Origin: Morchella semilibera
Lineage: Eukaryota > Ascomycota > Pezizomycetes > Pezizales > Morchellaceae
DNA: 64,000 nucleotides
Direction: 5' to 3'
Assembly: GCA_009192285.1 (NCBI GenBank)
Contig: CM018606.1
Span: forward strand, 62,001-126,000
Part shown: one piece after another, positions 1-12,250 of the stretch
Position numbering within the stretch: position 1 is the first letter of the stretch
Layout: each line of letters opens with the position of its first letter
Translations under genes and position numbers: made by a program
The notes under the pieces: model-generated
Database searches by the model: none
Told to the model about the DNA's origin: nothing
What the model saw: only the letters and a program-made list of their open reading frames with translations

Positions 1-804
1 ATTTGCCAATAGCCAACTGCGACAACGTTCAAGCTTTTCAGTATCATGAGATCGATCGAATTGATTTGTTGAGCTCTCAAGATAAGCTCCAATAGTCCCA
101 GTATATAACGCAATGGCCCTAGGATTTCTGGTAATATTCATCCTACCAGTTACTGTACGATATGTTGAATATGGATTGTGATTATTACTATAACTCTGGG
201 TACGACCTAGGTTGGTTTGTAATGATATAGGTGATAGAAATATCCGAGAGCGTTGAGGAAGAGAAAGTAGCTCCACTGGCCATGGTCCTGCAGTCGGTGG
301 TAATCGTGGACTGATATTACATGAATAACATATTGCTATGAATTCAATACCATTTTTGAGTTTGGTAGTAGGAAGGAAATCAAGTACGGTAGATAATGTA
401 TATACTGTATCTTGTTGTTTTAATACCCATTTGATATGTCTCTCCAACATCAATATACCACAAAATGCACATGCCGTATCGGGGAAAGATTTGTTGTAGT
501 TTGTTCTGAAGCGTTGAATGAGGTTTTGAAAGAGACGATCAGGGGTAAAGATAATTGACTCTTGTGTATCTAGAGGATTCGAAATCTGGGATGAATGAAT
601 AGATTGCGGTTCCAATTGTTGTTGTGTGGATTGAATACGGTTACTCTGATTATGTTGTTGAATAAATCGGTATGTAGAAAATAGACTTCCATCATGATCA
701 ATCAATGCATCAGAGGTGACAAAAACCGCGGGCCTCATATTATGAGAACTAAACTCTTCGGTATTATTTATCGCAGGAATATATGATCTGAACCTGGACG
801 ACAT
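1..804 (-). CDS. Helitron-like Rep/helicase N-terminal region (DUF6570-like), partial
   Basis: A reading frame opens at the ATG at 802-804 and stays open for 268 codons to the window's left edge, so the gene is cut. A central stretch holds two CxxC pairs (CAFCG near residue 125 and CYSC near residue 173), then a proline-rich PRLPP, GPWPVELLSLPQRSR and FLSPI, then YRTVTGRM and RNPRAIALYTG. This order (a zinc-ribbon-like pair, a 'G.WP.EL..L...ER..IS' segment) resembles the DUF6570-type region that precedes the HUH Rep and PIF1-like helicase domains in fungal Helitrons. The Rep and helicase motifs would lie outside the window, so the call rests on the N-terminal part only. The neighbour on the same strand 110 bases upstream is an OB-fold gene, which fits a replicative transposon. 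It could also be a domesticated or unrelated zinc-ribbon protein. Confidence 0.55.
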   Translation of the reverse strand, partial: MSSRFRSYIPAINNTEEFSSHNMRPAVFVTSDALIDHDGSLFSTYRFIQQHNQSNRIQSTQQQLEPQSIHSSQISNPLDTQESIIFTPDRLFQNLIQRFRTNYNKSFPDTACAFCGILMLERHIKWVLKQQDTVYTLSTVLDFLPTTKLKNGIEFIAICYSCNISPRLPPTAGPWPVELLSLPQRSRIFLSPISLQTNLGRTQSYSNNHNPYSTYRTVTGRMNITRNPRAIALYTGTIGAYLESSTNQFDRSHDTEKLERCRSWLLAN

Positions 805-915
805 AGTTCAAATTCAATCTGGATACTACTAATAAATAAATAATCAGTTAATGAAATAAAGACAAAAAAACCCCAAAATATATATATCCAGAAAAAAAAT
901 CAAATAGAAATTTGT

Positions 916-2238
916 TTAAATTACACCTCGTCCTTTGCCCTTTGAACGAGTAGCTTTGGATACCCCACGTGAACGAACTTGAGTAGATTCATGACCGATC
1001 AATTCACCCTCTGTCTGTTCTTCAACTAAAAGTGAAGGGGAAGGAGAGCTCAATGGTGAATCATTTGGATTGTTTGTACATATCGATTCAGGTGCAACTA
1101 TATGTTGATTTGATTCCAGCATTGGAGTTGTATTTTTCCCGATAGAATCAATATACCGATTAACTTCAGGAGTTGAAAGACCTTGACGATTTGTTTGAGA
1201 TGGTCCTGATACTGATATTGGTGATGACAAATCATGAATAACACCTCCGGCCTCAAGTTTATCTGTAATAACTGAGGATATTTTTCCCACCGGTGTTGAC
1301 GTATGGCTCCATAAAACCTTTTCTAAAGGGGATAAAATCTGTTGTTTGTAGCGATTTGGTGTTTGATCTTGTTTGATTTTAGGCGATTTGGGTGGAGGAC
1401 TTTCAGATCCGATAGGTCCAAGAAGAACATTATGTTTCTTCTTTGGTGTTTGAAAAATGCTTGCTTTATCATCTTTTGGTGCAAGATCTCGAGCAAAGCT
1501 TATAGATACTACTTCACCATACGCTTATTATATTTATTAGCTAATCAATTACTTATTAATTTGATTTGAATGATCAAACTTACCACGATCCTCTGGACAC
1601 TCATATTGATACTTGAATGATGCATCAACTGTTTTGCCGGATACAAGATACTGAGAAAGCTTTGCAAATAATGGAGATTGTGTGTTTAGAAGGAAGGTTA
1701 ACTGACACTAATTTCAGCATTAGTATACATGTTGAAATCATTAAGATTTATATATAGTACCGGAACATCTGATCGAGTTTCTCCATCGTATTGAAACATT
1801 TGTCCCTCGAAGCATTTTAATTCTTCAGCTGTCCCAACGACTTTGAGATCTGAGGTAATCGTAACTGTGGAGTTGATGTATAAATCGTTTGCAATATGTT
1901 TATTATCTGATAATCCTTTCTGAAGCTCGATACTACGCAGTAAGGACAGCTGTTGAATATATATGTCAATATATAGACTACTTATAATATTAATAGAAAT
2001 GAAATATAGTTGGGAGTTGAATAATTACCTTTGGCTTTCGATTAGCGCTATGAATCAAAGTACCATTAATCAAATAAACTCTATCAGGATATAGAGTAGT
2101 CTCTGATGACATAAAGTATCGAATATCAACTTCTTGACGAATACCACTTGAATCATCGTGTACAATCGTAGCAGTTTTATAACCTCCTACGCCAGTAACC
2201 GAAACAACATATCCGACAAGTGTAAAATATATAGGCAT
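916..2238 (-). CDS. RPA2/Stn1-like OB-fold protein, probably Helitron-encoded
   Basis: Four exons, read on the minus strand: 2238-2029, 1949-1707, 1659-1584 and 1508-916. The introns are 79, 47 and 75 bases, with GT-AG ends, and the exon sum of 1122 bases keeps one frame (373 residues). Residues 5-70 carry an OB-fold pattern: TLVGYVVSV, then a TATIVHDDSSG segment that matches the 'DD(G)xG' turn of RPA32 and Stn1, then RVYLINGTLI. A second beta-rich segment follows (TVTITSDLKVVG, VPVLYINLNDF), then a disordered Pro/Ser/Lys tail that ends in a basic RSRGVSKATRSKGKGRG. The expected role is binding single-stranded DNA. The true start may lie in an upstream exon, because 2434-2290 also contains splice-like sites. 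It shares strand and close spacing with the Rep-like gene at 1-804, which suggests both belong to one mobile element. Confidence 0.6.
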
Positions 2239-3677
2239 ATTGTTTAACTTTCAGATGAGAATGAAAAAATAAACAGAAAAGAAATTTATACAAACCAAGG
2301 TTTCGTACAATCTTTGAATTTGGTTGAAAATAGTTCGTCGGATATTGGTATTCAGAGCTGAAATCTAGAATCAAAAGTTCAAATTGTAAGAAATATATAT
2401 AATGTGAGTTACAAAATTTCCCCGCTTTCTTCATACATACCTAACTTTAATAAATAATAATATTATAATCGCCGATAATAAAACTATTATATTATAGTCG
2501 CCGATTACAAGGATATATTTCTTGATTTTTTGATGATATACATGTATAGATAATAATATCAACGGTAGATTCCGGTTAGAAATGTTATGAAATTTGATAA
2601 ATGATATTTTCATATCTCTTGACGTAAATATCTACGTTTAATAAAATATTATTCAATATGCCTCGAAATCAAACTAAAATAATCAGAATTTTATAGTAGG
2701 GAGAAAATATCTACGATCTGGAATGTTTAGAAGATTACAAATCAAATAAAAACTCAGACATAATAGATACCGAAGAATAATTATGTAGTGATTTGGAGAG
2801 GAGCGGTACTCGAATTCGTTGTCGTCTCTTGCGGTGATAGTGGAATTCCGATCGTGTATAATAAGTATATATTATTTCTGCTGTATACATGTATATTATG
2901 TATTTTATTAAGAATGTATAAATGTATAATATGATCTCATGATGTGTGTCAACCCCTATTAGAAAATCTCATACTAAAAAGGTTTAGTGCTGTTACACTA
3001 CCACTGAAAACCGACACGCATATAGTTTTAGTATGTTTAACTACAGAATCGTTACCGGAGACGATCGGAGACGAGGGTAGGAGATCTATATACAGTATGG
3101 ATACTTACGTCAAAACCATATTCCCACTGGCAATTCGATATAAACCCAGCTTTAATAACTTTACAACTACGATAGATATTAAAAATCTATCAAGATAGGG
3201 TTTCTTCGTCACATTACCCATCTTATATATACCCCAAATATGTTTTGAATATCTCTCTTGGTCGCGAAGCCACTGAATTAAAGGCTTGGCACCTTTCTCA
3301 CAATTAATGGCAAGCTCTAAGGTTAGGCGCATATGTAGCAACACCACGGACGATATAATATAAACCCCACCCTCCTACCCACCACCCATCCCTAACTCAC
3401 TCACCAATAGACAGGCAAATGACAAGTACAGAAACAAGCATCGTATCTAAAAAAAAAGCAGGCAATGATGACCTGTACTCCGCTGGCTGCTTACAGCTTC
3501 ACCGACTAGCTAGAGCCTAAACATTACTGCCTACTACCTAGACAAGGGCGGAAGTATCGGTCAGACTTACTACAGTGAACCCCAGGGATGGTATCGAGAT
3601 AAGAATTGTACTGTTGGTTGCAGGGATATTCGTGGTAGGATTGCTATATAACGGGCCGGGGCGAAGGGGAAGAGGTG
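2239..3677. other. Gene-free AT-rich stretch
   Basis: No convincing coding sequence. It may hold the right end of the Helitron-like element, but I see no clear terminal signature. Two near-copies of the motif ATCGCCGAT lie in an AT-rich context at about 2465-2505. Small open frames here lack splice logic or recognisable motifs. Confidence 0.4.
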
Positions 3678-3776
3678 CAGCGGTGGGTAATAAGTCATCG
3701 GATGCCCTAGCCACAATTTTGCCTGCAAACGCGCATTCTGGTGGCGTTCCGCCCGATGACTTATTACCCACCGCTG
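3678..3776. mobile_element. 99-base MITE, Tc1/mariner-like ends
   Basis: The two ends form a perfect 24-base inverted repeat, CAGCGGTGGG...CCCACCGCTG. The right end is followed by TA and the left end is preceded by TG, which reads as a TA target duplication with one change. The interior of about 50 bases has no coding capacity but contains a smaller GCCAC/GTGGC inverted pair. The ends match the element at 20689-20803. TA target and CAG-type ends fit a non-autonomous Tc1/mariner derivative, and the perfect arms suggest recent movement. Confidence 0.7.
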
Positions 3777-4248
3777 TACATGCCCTTCACCTCCTCTCTC
3801 TCTCTCTCCCACCCGTGGTTGCAAATACCAACTAGTTAGGGGATATCTCCATGGCCCGACCTGTACGGTCTTAATTGATTCCTGGTCCCTCCGGGTATTC
3901 ATTCTTGTAGATTTTTGTGTACCTCCTTAAACACTTGTCACACATCGAACCAAAGTCCTCTGCTAGGCCGGTCGTGGAATTTGAGAGTATGTACATGAAG
4001 AAGAACCTGCCCTTGCTCTGGAAAATTCTCAACGAAAAAGAGCCCAGTCAACAAAGTACAACCGCACATACTTAACAAAGAGCCATGCTATAGCCGCCGC
4101 TCCACGCTAGTAGAAAATGCTTTGTCCCATGCAATTGCATGAAGCCCACGATCCAGACCACATACCATGGAGGACTCAACAAATAGGTAATACTAACTTT
4201 ATCGCCTTGCGGGTGGGTCACATCATTGAACCAACAGTTGACTGTGAG

Positions 4249-4410
4249 CTAGCTGCAGTCGACATTGTTGGTCTTCCCTTCCAACAGCTCCTCTTCCCTT
4301 TGAGCCTTCTGCGCCTCGATCGCAGCATTCTTCTTGTTCTCCGGCTCATCCATCTTAAGGTCGATGTAAGACCCTCCAATTACAAAAAAGTACCGAACCT
4401 GTAGATCCAT
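4249..4410 (-). CDS. Possible 53-residue small protein or gene relic
   Basis: A minus-strand frame runs from an ATG at 4408-4410 to a TAG at 4249-4251. The N-terminal part is hydrophobic (RYFFVIGGSYI), followed by a highly charged helix-like stretch rich in E, K, Q and A (EPENKKNAAIEAQKAQREEE). Its composition is unlike the surrounding AT-rich DNA and looks protein-like. An AG at the border before the GGSYIDL part could also be a splice acceptor, in which case this is the last exon or a remnant of a larger gene. I do not recognise the family. Confidence 0.3.
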   Translation of the reverse strand: MDLQVRYFFVIGGSYIDLKMDEPENKKNAAIEAQKAQREEELLEGKTNNVDCS

Positions 4411-7400
4411 TTTATGCGTATAGAGTCCTCTTATTAATATCTACCCACAGACCTAGAGCGACTAGAATCTAGTGCCAAGACAATCGAGTGAGGTTTTATG
4501 ACACCAAATCGTACCAAATTACCCCAACATTAACCAGCTAGCTATTACTACTACAATACCTATATATACCCCTTTTATCTCCCTAATCTAACTACTCTAC
4601 TACCTCACCTCATCACCACTGCCTACGAGACCCGACTCTGGATAATATCCTCAACAAATATCTGGTGATCCCCCTACCTCATGTGCTGCACCTTTACTCT
4701 AACCTTTAGTACGCATTCAGAGAATTCAGGGCATCAAATCATATTCTTTGAGACCCTTCACCGGACTGCACTGACGATGACAATCTTTCAGTTTGCCTTC
4801 CACTTATAATTTTAAAGAGTTTAGTTTCGCCTCGCGTTCTCCTCTTTGTTACGCTCCGCAAGCGGTGCCTATCGTTTGCTCTGCATCTAATATTACTTGT
4901 CCGTTCCATCGCCTACGTAAATGTTAATACACCAACTCAACCTTACTACCCGGCCCCGACCACCCTCATCCCGTCAATATTGTTAGTTGCCCAATCCCAA
5001 GGCCCCATAGTCATAGATTTTGATCATGCAGACCGTCAACTTTCAACCAACAGTCTCAACCTCCGAGTTGGTCCTATCAAAAGCATATTCCCTACAAGCA
5101 CGGGCCTTTCAGATCGCGGAACCAGAGCGGAGAGCAACAGCAACGAAAGTTGCTTGGGCTTCCATGGATCCAAGACGGATGAAAAATACAGACAACAACA
5201 ATAAGGTATTTCATAAGCAAACTCTCATGATGATTCAAGACGATATATATACGCACTTAACCGGAAAATTGTATATATCTGTCTGCTGACCGCACCGTAT
5301 AGTATCGTAGAACTATTTGGTAGTATGTCCCCCCTGTCTCGACTAGATCGAGCAAATTATAAACCTATCCGCAAGGTAAGAGTTAGACTCACCATAGGCA
5401 TGGACACGATCTGGAGCGGCAAAAAAGAGAGACTTAATTCGATTGAAGTCAGCATCTATATACCTACGCGTGGCTTAAGGGAGCAACAGCGCAGGTGTCC
5501 TTGTAATTGTTTAACATGTCAATAATCCCAACATAAACTTCGGGTTGATTCAACTCCCTCAAATATCCAAATCTAGTTCAATTACAAGGCATTGAATTTT
5601 AATCTAATTTACGGATTTAAAAGATCGCAGAGTACTGGGCCCCACACCCTCACATATTAATCAGCGACCCAGCTCCGGATGCCAGGTTGGGGTTATCTCC
5701 ATTCTTACATAAATCTTAGGACCTCAATTTCTTCTTCCTCGAGACGCAATCCACGTTTACTTAGTACAGGCGGTCGCATGCAACCCTGGTTCCGGCGACG
5801 ACCACGATATTATATTAGATATATAAGTAGCTGATATTACGCTAGGCTATAGGGCCAAACAAGTGTCCTATATCGTGGTTCACAACCCAGAATTCCCGCC
5901 GATCGACCTCGAGGCAGCTCAGAGGCGCACTAGGCATATTGGGGCGAAATGCTGACTACTCTCGTCGAGCTGCTTAGGATTTAGGTGAGGATCTTCTTCA
6001 TACTAGTAGCACTATTCAGTAGATATGATCCTGTGATGACTAGATATATATAGTTTGTATTATAGAAACTAATGCATATATACTTAGTCGAAAATTATCA
6101 ACAGCCAGTTACGGTAATATATATAAGGCTCATGATCAATATAGTAATCACATATATACCCTTGAATACCTACCTGGAGGCGGTATATTAATTTCATCGG
6201 CAGAAGAAGACAAGACCTGGCCCCCGTATCGAGGCAGAGGCACCTTGGTGAATCCCGCTCGCCCAGGCCTCGTGGAGACAAATTGATATACTATCCTATC
6301 CCCAATAACACACACCTAACAGCCCACCCCCACTTTTCAAGTCATAACCCAAATAGCGGCGGCAAGAAAATACTAGTGGAGATATAAAGCTCGTCAGAGT
6401 AAATTGATTAACTCCTCCACGCACCCAGAGAGCCAAATACCACACTCCAGAAATCCAACTTCCAAACTAGCAAACAGGCAGATAAACATAGAAACACAGC
6501 ACGTGAGGTGTAGCTAGTTAAGAACGATCTGGGAATCATGATCAAGCGCCCCCCGAGCAAAATTTAAAGCAACTCTTACCACCCGGAGTCTAATTACTCT
6601 TAATCTAATATATCAAATATCAAACCATAGGACAAATAGATATATATATATATATATATATAGCGATAAAAGAAACTAAAGGCGCCTCTAGTCTATGGAA
6701 TCTAACCAAAAACTATGAAAATACAAAAAGCTCTGGGGAAAGTCCCCAAACCGCAGCCAAAAAGAATTATACGAATACTAAGGAATGTCGGAGGATAATA
6801 TTATCGGCGAACCCTAGCCCTGGCCGTAACTCTGCCGACCCCACCAGAATAGAGTCCACCGGAGAAACCGAGGGAGACATGATTATTAAAGGATCTCATC
6901 CATCGCAATTAACCTCAGTATTGGGAGATTTGATATCTGGTGCATGCTACACTAGTGTGCCTCCTGCTAGGGTATATCTACAATCCTGATCTACACATCA
7001 GAAATATCAGTTAACCACTCATTTATAAGCGGGGAGAGACAAGAATTACGTTTACAGATCCCAGGTCTGATCAGCGGTGACCCCCATATGACAAACGGAC
7101 ATGCTTTCTGGTTGGGACCTGAATGCTCGAGATATTGTTTACAGAACGATATGGGCGTACGGCTATGGCCTATAAGGGATTATCAGTTTCTGTATTTTGA
7201 ATTAAGACATGAACGGAATTCCGAGGCACGCACCGCACACCTCGTAATAGGTTTTGGTGTAGACGCACATTCGAATATACTTTTTGGTGAGCCGACCCTG
7301 GGGTGTACTACTGAGACGTAGAGGGTGTATTAATTTTGGATGTAATCTGAGAGTGAGAAGATTATGAATTTCACAAAGGACGAGACATACCCATGCGGCG

Positions 7401-10400
7401 GATTTATATCGACACGTTGGGACAAACCATACATACATATATCGAAACCCTACTATATATAGCGGGGGGTTCTTATAGCATCCGTGGTACAGGCACAGGC
7501 AGACAACGTAATCCTGTATGTCCCGCGCCGACGAAAAGTATGCCTACATGTATGGAAACAAACCTGTTGTGCGGTGGGACATATGCCGAGTGACTGGGTG
7601 AACACTACTACATACATGCACATTTCTATCTGTCATGTAGTAGTCCAGCTTGGTAGAAAACGTGGTGGGGCGGTACCGGATGGAGGTTAAAGACTGTGCG
7701 TGGTACAGCTTGGGGCGCTGCACGACATGTACATGGAGGTGGAGGTACAGTTACATGTATCTATATGTTAGGTTGGGGCCGGTGAGTGATATTAGGACGA
7801 CAGATCGATAGACGACCACTGGGTACACATGTATATGTATATTATACGTATCCAGAAAGTATGTAATTTGCCGCAGTAGCCAATGGACAGTCGAGCGTTT
7901 AATGGAGATTGACTGCAGATTTATGTGATCATAGGTGGTGTGGTACTATTATACAAATCGGATTATAGTACCCTTCTGCAGAGGGATATACATATTTGAG
8001 TCTCGGGAGTAAGGTTTCTAGGCGCGCAGGTTTTCGTCGGGCCTTCGGTCTAGTAGAGATCTAGACCAGGTTTACGGTATTTCAATTTCTGCCGCAATGT
8101 GGTTGAGATTTCTAGGTTCTAGGCAAGAATTATAAAGAACCCGAGGAAAGTTTATGTAGATTTCATGTACGAGGATACATATATATACGTGTACGTACCA
8201 ATTGGCCCGATCCAATTGCAAGGTCACTATGAGGTTGGAATATTATAAACATTAGCATTAAGATTGTCAGTGAACAGTTTAGCGTAGTAGTCCTCACGCG
8301 AGTATAATGGTGCAAATGTGTACTAGGGCTGTGATGCCGTCGTTTTAATATTCCTAAACATGAGCGATCACTCGCCGCGTGCGGCCACCTGGATATATAC
8401 TTCCAAGGCGTAAGAAAGGTGCAGTCGCGGTCAATAGTACCCAGGAACTTAGCCAAACTACCTAAGGCTTTATCCAATTTAACCCAGTACATATGTATAT
8501 TTTCAGCACACAGTATATAAACTTGATTATTAGTATATAAGAATATAAGGCATGGTAAAACATCTGCAGTGCGTCAATTCAACAAGCGACGAAAAAATAT
8601 AAAACATAAAACACCAAGACTAACTTCTTCTTCCCTAATCCACTCCATTATTTGCCACCAGAAGTATCGTGTCAGGCTCCCAAGATGAGATGGAAGGTCA
8701 GTGTTCACCTCCGGTGACTTTAGACCTGTAGCTCGCTTAATTGAAATCTATTAGTGGTTGTCGTATCAGAGCCAAGATGGACCTCATTTAATGTGCTAGT
8801 GAGGAACAATTGTTTCTCACTAGAGCTAGATACAAACTGAAAAACACCTAGACCTAATACAAAGCATCTATAGTGTAACGATGAATAGACTTCAGTTAAG
8901 AGGAGAAGGTGTAATGATAACGTCTCAACGGCGCTTAATGTATTTACCTTAAGCTTAAGTTGCGTACACTTTACTTTGAGATAACGGATACTAAACTTGC
9001 AAAGCACTTCACCCTGTCGGAGAAGGGGGAAGAGATGTAAAAAGAGGCGGAAGTGGGCGAATATGCCTGTCGACTCACGCGGAAGCATTTTTTACAAATA
9101 CTAGTAGAGGCAGGGAGGGGGATTATGGGTTCTCCGATCGCAGATCTACCACCACGATTACATACAAATAAGGAAACACTAAAGTCATCAGCATCTCCAA
9201 ATGACATTTATAGAGACCCGATATCGACGCTATATATTATGTACATGCCTCTAGGACGATTTCCTCACTCGCAATTTGGGAGACCACTACCACAAGGGAA
9301 ATGGGGATATTGACCCCGAGGCCGAATCCTATATGCATCGAGAGCGACACCTTGACCCTGCCCACATCTACTTTCCCTATTACGCTGGCATGGATGAATA
9401 TACCTGCCCGTGTACTCAGGTAATACTCAGGCTCCCGATCCCGTTCCATCACGTAAATCACGCTGCCGTAACTTGATCGATTGAATTCATAATGTTGTCA
9501 AACAGTAAGTCTAGGGGGATTGCCTTTAGCACTGATAGCGTAGCTTGCAGACTCGTCGGTAGTGCATGGGAATAATGGGGGTCTTGGTAATAATTAGGGA
9601 AGGGGGGGGGGGGGGGTTGGGGGGTGATAAGTTGTCCTTCGGTTTATCAGTAGCTTAATTATACATACATACATACATGTACGGAAAAACCCTAAAGACA
9701 CAGTTGTTGATTGAGTTGCTGTAAAGTATATACTTGAACGCATAGTGTAGATATAAAATAATATATATACGCACAGCCCGGGCCACAACCGGCCAAATGA
9801 CACAGTGCAGTAGGGTCATGATCATTGCGCGCTTGGTATTAAGGTTAATTGAATGAGCATTGATATAGAATAAAATATAAAACTAAGAAATGTTTTAAAG
9901 GCCTGCTGGTAAAAACAGGTGGAATTCGAAGACGACATGTTGACCTTTTATGTCCGGGTTCTTTACAGGGGGTGCAGCGTTGAGTAACCTTACCGCGCGA
10001 ATTCTGACAACCGCAACTTCATAAATTACTTAAGTAGTAATTCTTAAAATAATTAATAATATAACAAGATTTCGATTCACACGCAAGGTGAACGATTACA
10101 AACGCAGAAAGGATATATCCTAACCGCAAAGCTCTCTTCTTAGCTAGGCCAAGCAGCTCTCTAACTAATGATGTGTGAGATAACTATGTAAGTACATGTC
10201 TTTTTTGAAGCTTTGGGTAAATCTTATCTCACCGCTTACCATAATCTTATCATTCTTGTCTTTCTTTATCTCGATCTCGATATTACAGCAATTCATTATA
10301 GCGAGTTTCCCTAGCCCTAACTAGTATACTTGGCATAAGACACTTGTATATACTATTCTCAATTATTGCATTTATTCTCTTACTCTCTAGATGGGAAGTG

Positions 10401-11051
10401 GTGCTGTAAGTCCCAATAAATATTACGAGATAATTCTATATGAAGTATGTACAAGTACATGTAAGTAGTTGAGCAAACATACAAATTTAGAGAAGGTGGT
10501 GGCCACGTGATCGATTTATATGTCAGCTATGTAAGTACTAACTTAAGTACATACAAGTATGTTATAGGCAAGTACATATGAAGAAGTAGCAAGGTCTTAC
10601 ATTACTTTATATCCCAGGAGTGGTCCCAGTCTTGCCCCGAGGTACCTACGTAAACCTATCCCTTCGATAAACCTCTCTATTAATAAAAGTCTCGGGCGCA
10701 AAATGATCGCCCGTAAAACCTATCTCGGGGCCATGACTACATCTGCTGAGATATTCCTCATAGTTGGATTTCAAAGTCCTCAATAAAGAAATATGGATCA
10801 AATAGATCACTTGCAATTGTGAAAAATAAATGCCAAGAGATCTTATCGATACATGTATTACACATACCAGGGTTAGGTTTTCTCATCTGCTTTGTACAGC
10901 AAGTGACACTGCGCGTTCTCTGAATTCTACACAACCAATTGCAATACCATCCCATTTCATCTGTTCCATCAAAGTCTTTTGCTGTCCTCCGTATGGCCTA
11001 GCCCCTCAATTCCCTTATGTTACGCTCGGAAGCGATAACCGGATCCCATGA
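4411..11051. other. Gene-poor region, no supported gene
   Basis: Stop-rich sequence on both strands with only short frames. A plus-strand frame near 5026-5205 (containing LQARAFQIAEPERRATATK) has protein-like composition but no recognisable family and may be a relic. Simple sequence includes an (AT)n tract at 6639-6662, a run of 17 G at about 9601-9617 and tandem ACAT at 9662-9680. Several TACATGTA palindromes occur (about 7544, 7752, 9674, 10454 and 10852). Confidence 0.5.
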
Positions 11052-11361
11052 TGTTACAGGATTGCTTGGAAGCGCGGTACTGGTAGTACAATGGAATTGT
11101 CCTGGTATGATGGTGCAATGGAAGAGTGACGTACGCCCAGAAGCGGGGTTCGGTTATAACTCGGCAACCACTACCACACCTCATGAGTGGACCCTTGGTT
11201 ACCCCACCTCGTAGGAAGTCGGAGCAGTAGCGGAGGCATTGCGGGAGATTTGCTATTGATGGAGTTAGCGGGTTTAAGGGGGGTTCTTTACATATAAATA
11301 GCTAGCAGGATTCCCGTCGTCTTAGGGGAATCATCATCCTCTCAAGAGTACGGAATCCGGT
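11052..11361 (+). repeat. 5' LTR of the Gypsy element
   Basis: Begins TGTTACAGGATTGC and aligns without gaps to 18496-18805 at about 98% identity. A TATAAATA-like box lies near 11297. The last few bases differ in context from the 3' copy, so the exact outer limit is uncertain by about 5 bases. Confidence 0.9.
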
Positions 11362-12158
11362 CGAGAAGTGGGACATGGAACAGCTGATTAACCACTTAGT
11401 GGAACAAAGGCGACGACCCATGGGACGTGCGACTCGATGCGTAGTATTTGCCGAAATTGAGAGGGAAGCCGGCACAGTTGGTACTTATAGTTCGATAGAT
11501 AAAAACTTCTATCATCATACACTATTAAAGTCACTGGAGACCTAAGAGAGCTTTAAGAACAAATACCAAGATGACGAAGGTTTCAAGCTTCTGGACTAGT
11601 TGATGTCAGGGTGGGGCATTAACGTCTCATGGTCAGAAGAGGAACTTTTTTACACTATATTGTACCTTATCCGGTCGCATACCCTATGACTGTGGAGAGA
11701 GCCATCTACTGGTACCTCCGCCTCCACGTCGCAATCAGAGACAACCTTTGGACTCTCTGTCCAACTCTGCTCCTCCTATAAGCGAGCCTACTACTTCTCT
11801 AGACAACGCTTCATCTGTTACCTTGTGTGATTGCTAGGTACGGATAGTACACGGGCACTCGGTAAAAGAGAAAAGCAGTGATCAAAAGAAGCTGGTACAT
11901 GCTTCGCTTCCCCTGTGAAACCTCCTTTCTCGTTCCTCGAGGCAGCGCAGAGCATCTCTACTGCGGCTACCTCCAACACCAAGGCTTCTTCGCAGAGGCA
12001 CGCACCATCGCCACCTTCAAGGAAAGCATCCTTGAGCCCAACTCCACCCCCTCCATCCTCATAACGCTTCGCCAGAACTCTCACGGCTTAGCGCACTCGG
12101 TACCTTGGTTCACTCCCCTACCTTGGTGCATCCATCAGCAAACTCAACTTGTGACTGG

Positions 12159-12250
12159 AGTCTCCCAACAGTCTCCCGGGTCTCCTGAGAGTCTCCTGAG
12201 ACCCCCGGATATCTTTTGAGTCTCCTGAGGCTCAGGAGACATCAGGAGAC
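12159..12250. repeat. GTCTCCTGAG direct and inverted repeat cluster
   Basis: About six copies or part-copies of the unit GTCTCC(TGAG) lie in tandem on the plus strand, followed by the reverse complement CTCAGGAGAC and ATCAGGAGAC. The last units can fold into a strong hairpin (GTCTCCTGAG paired with CTCAGGAGAC). It lies in the leader and start region of the gag frame, so it may be an RNA structure of the element or an expansion inside it. Confidence 0.75.

Noticed and set aside
3570-3902. Overlapping frames around 3.6-3.9 kb
   Set aside because: They read through the MITE and its inverted arms and show no protein family.
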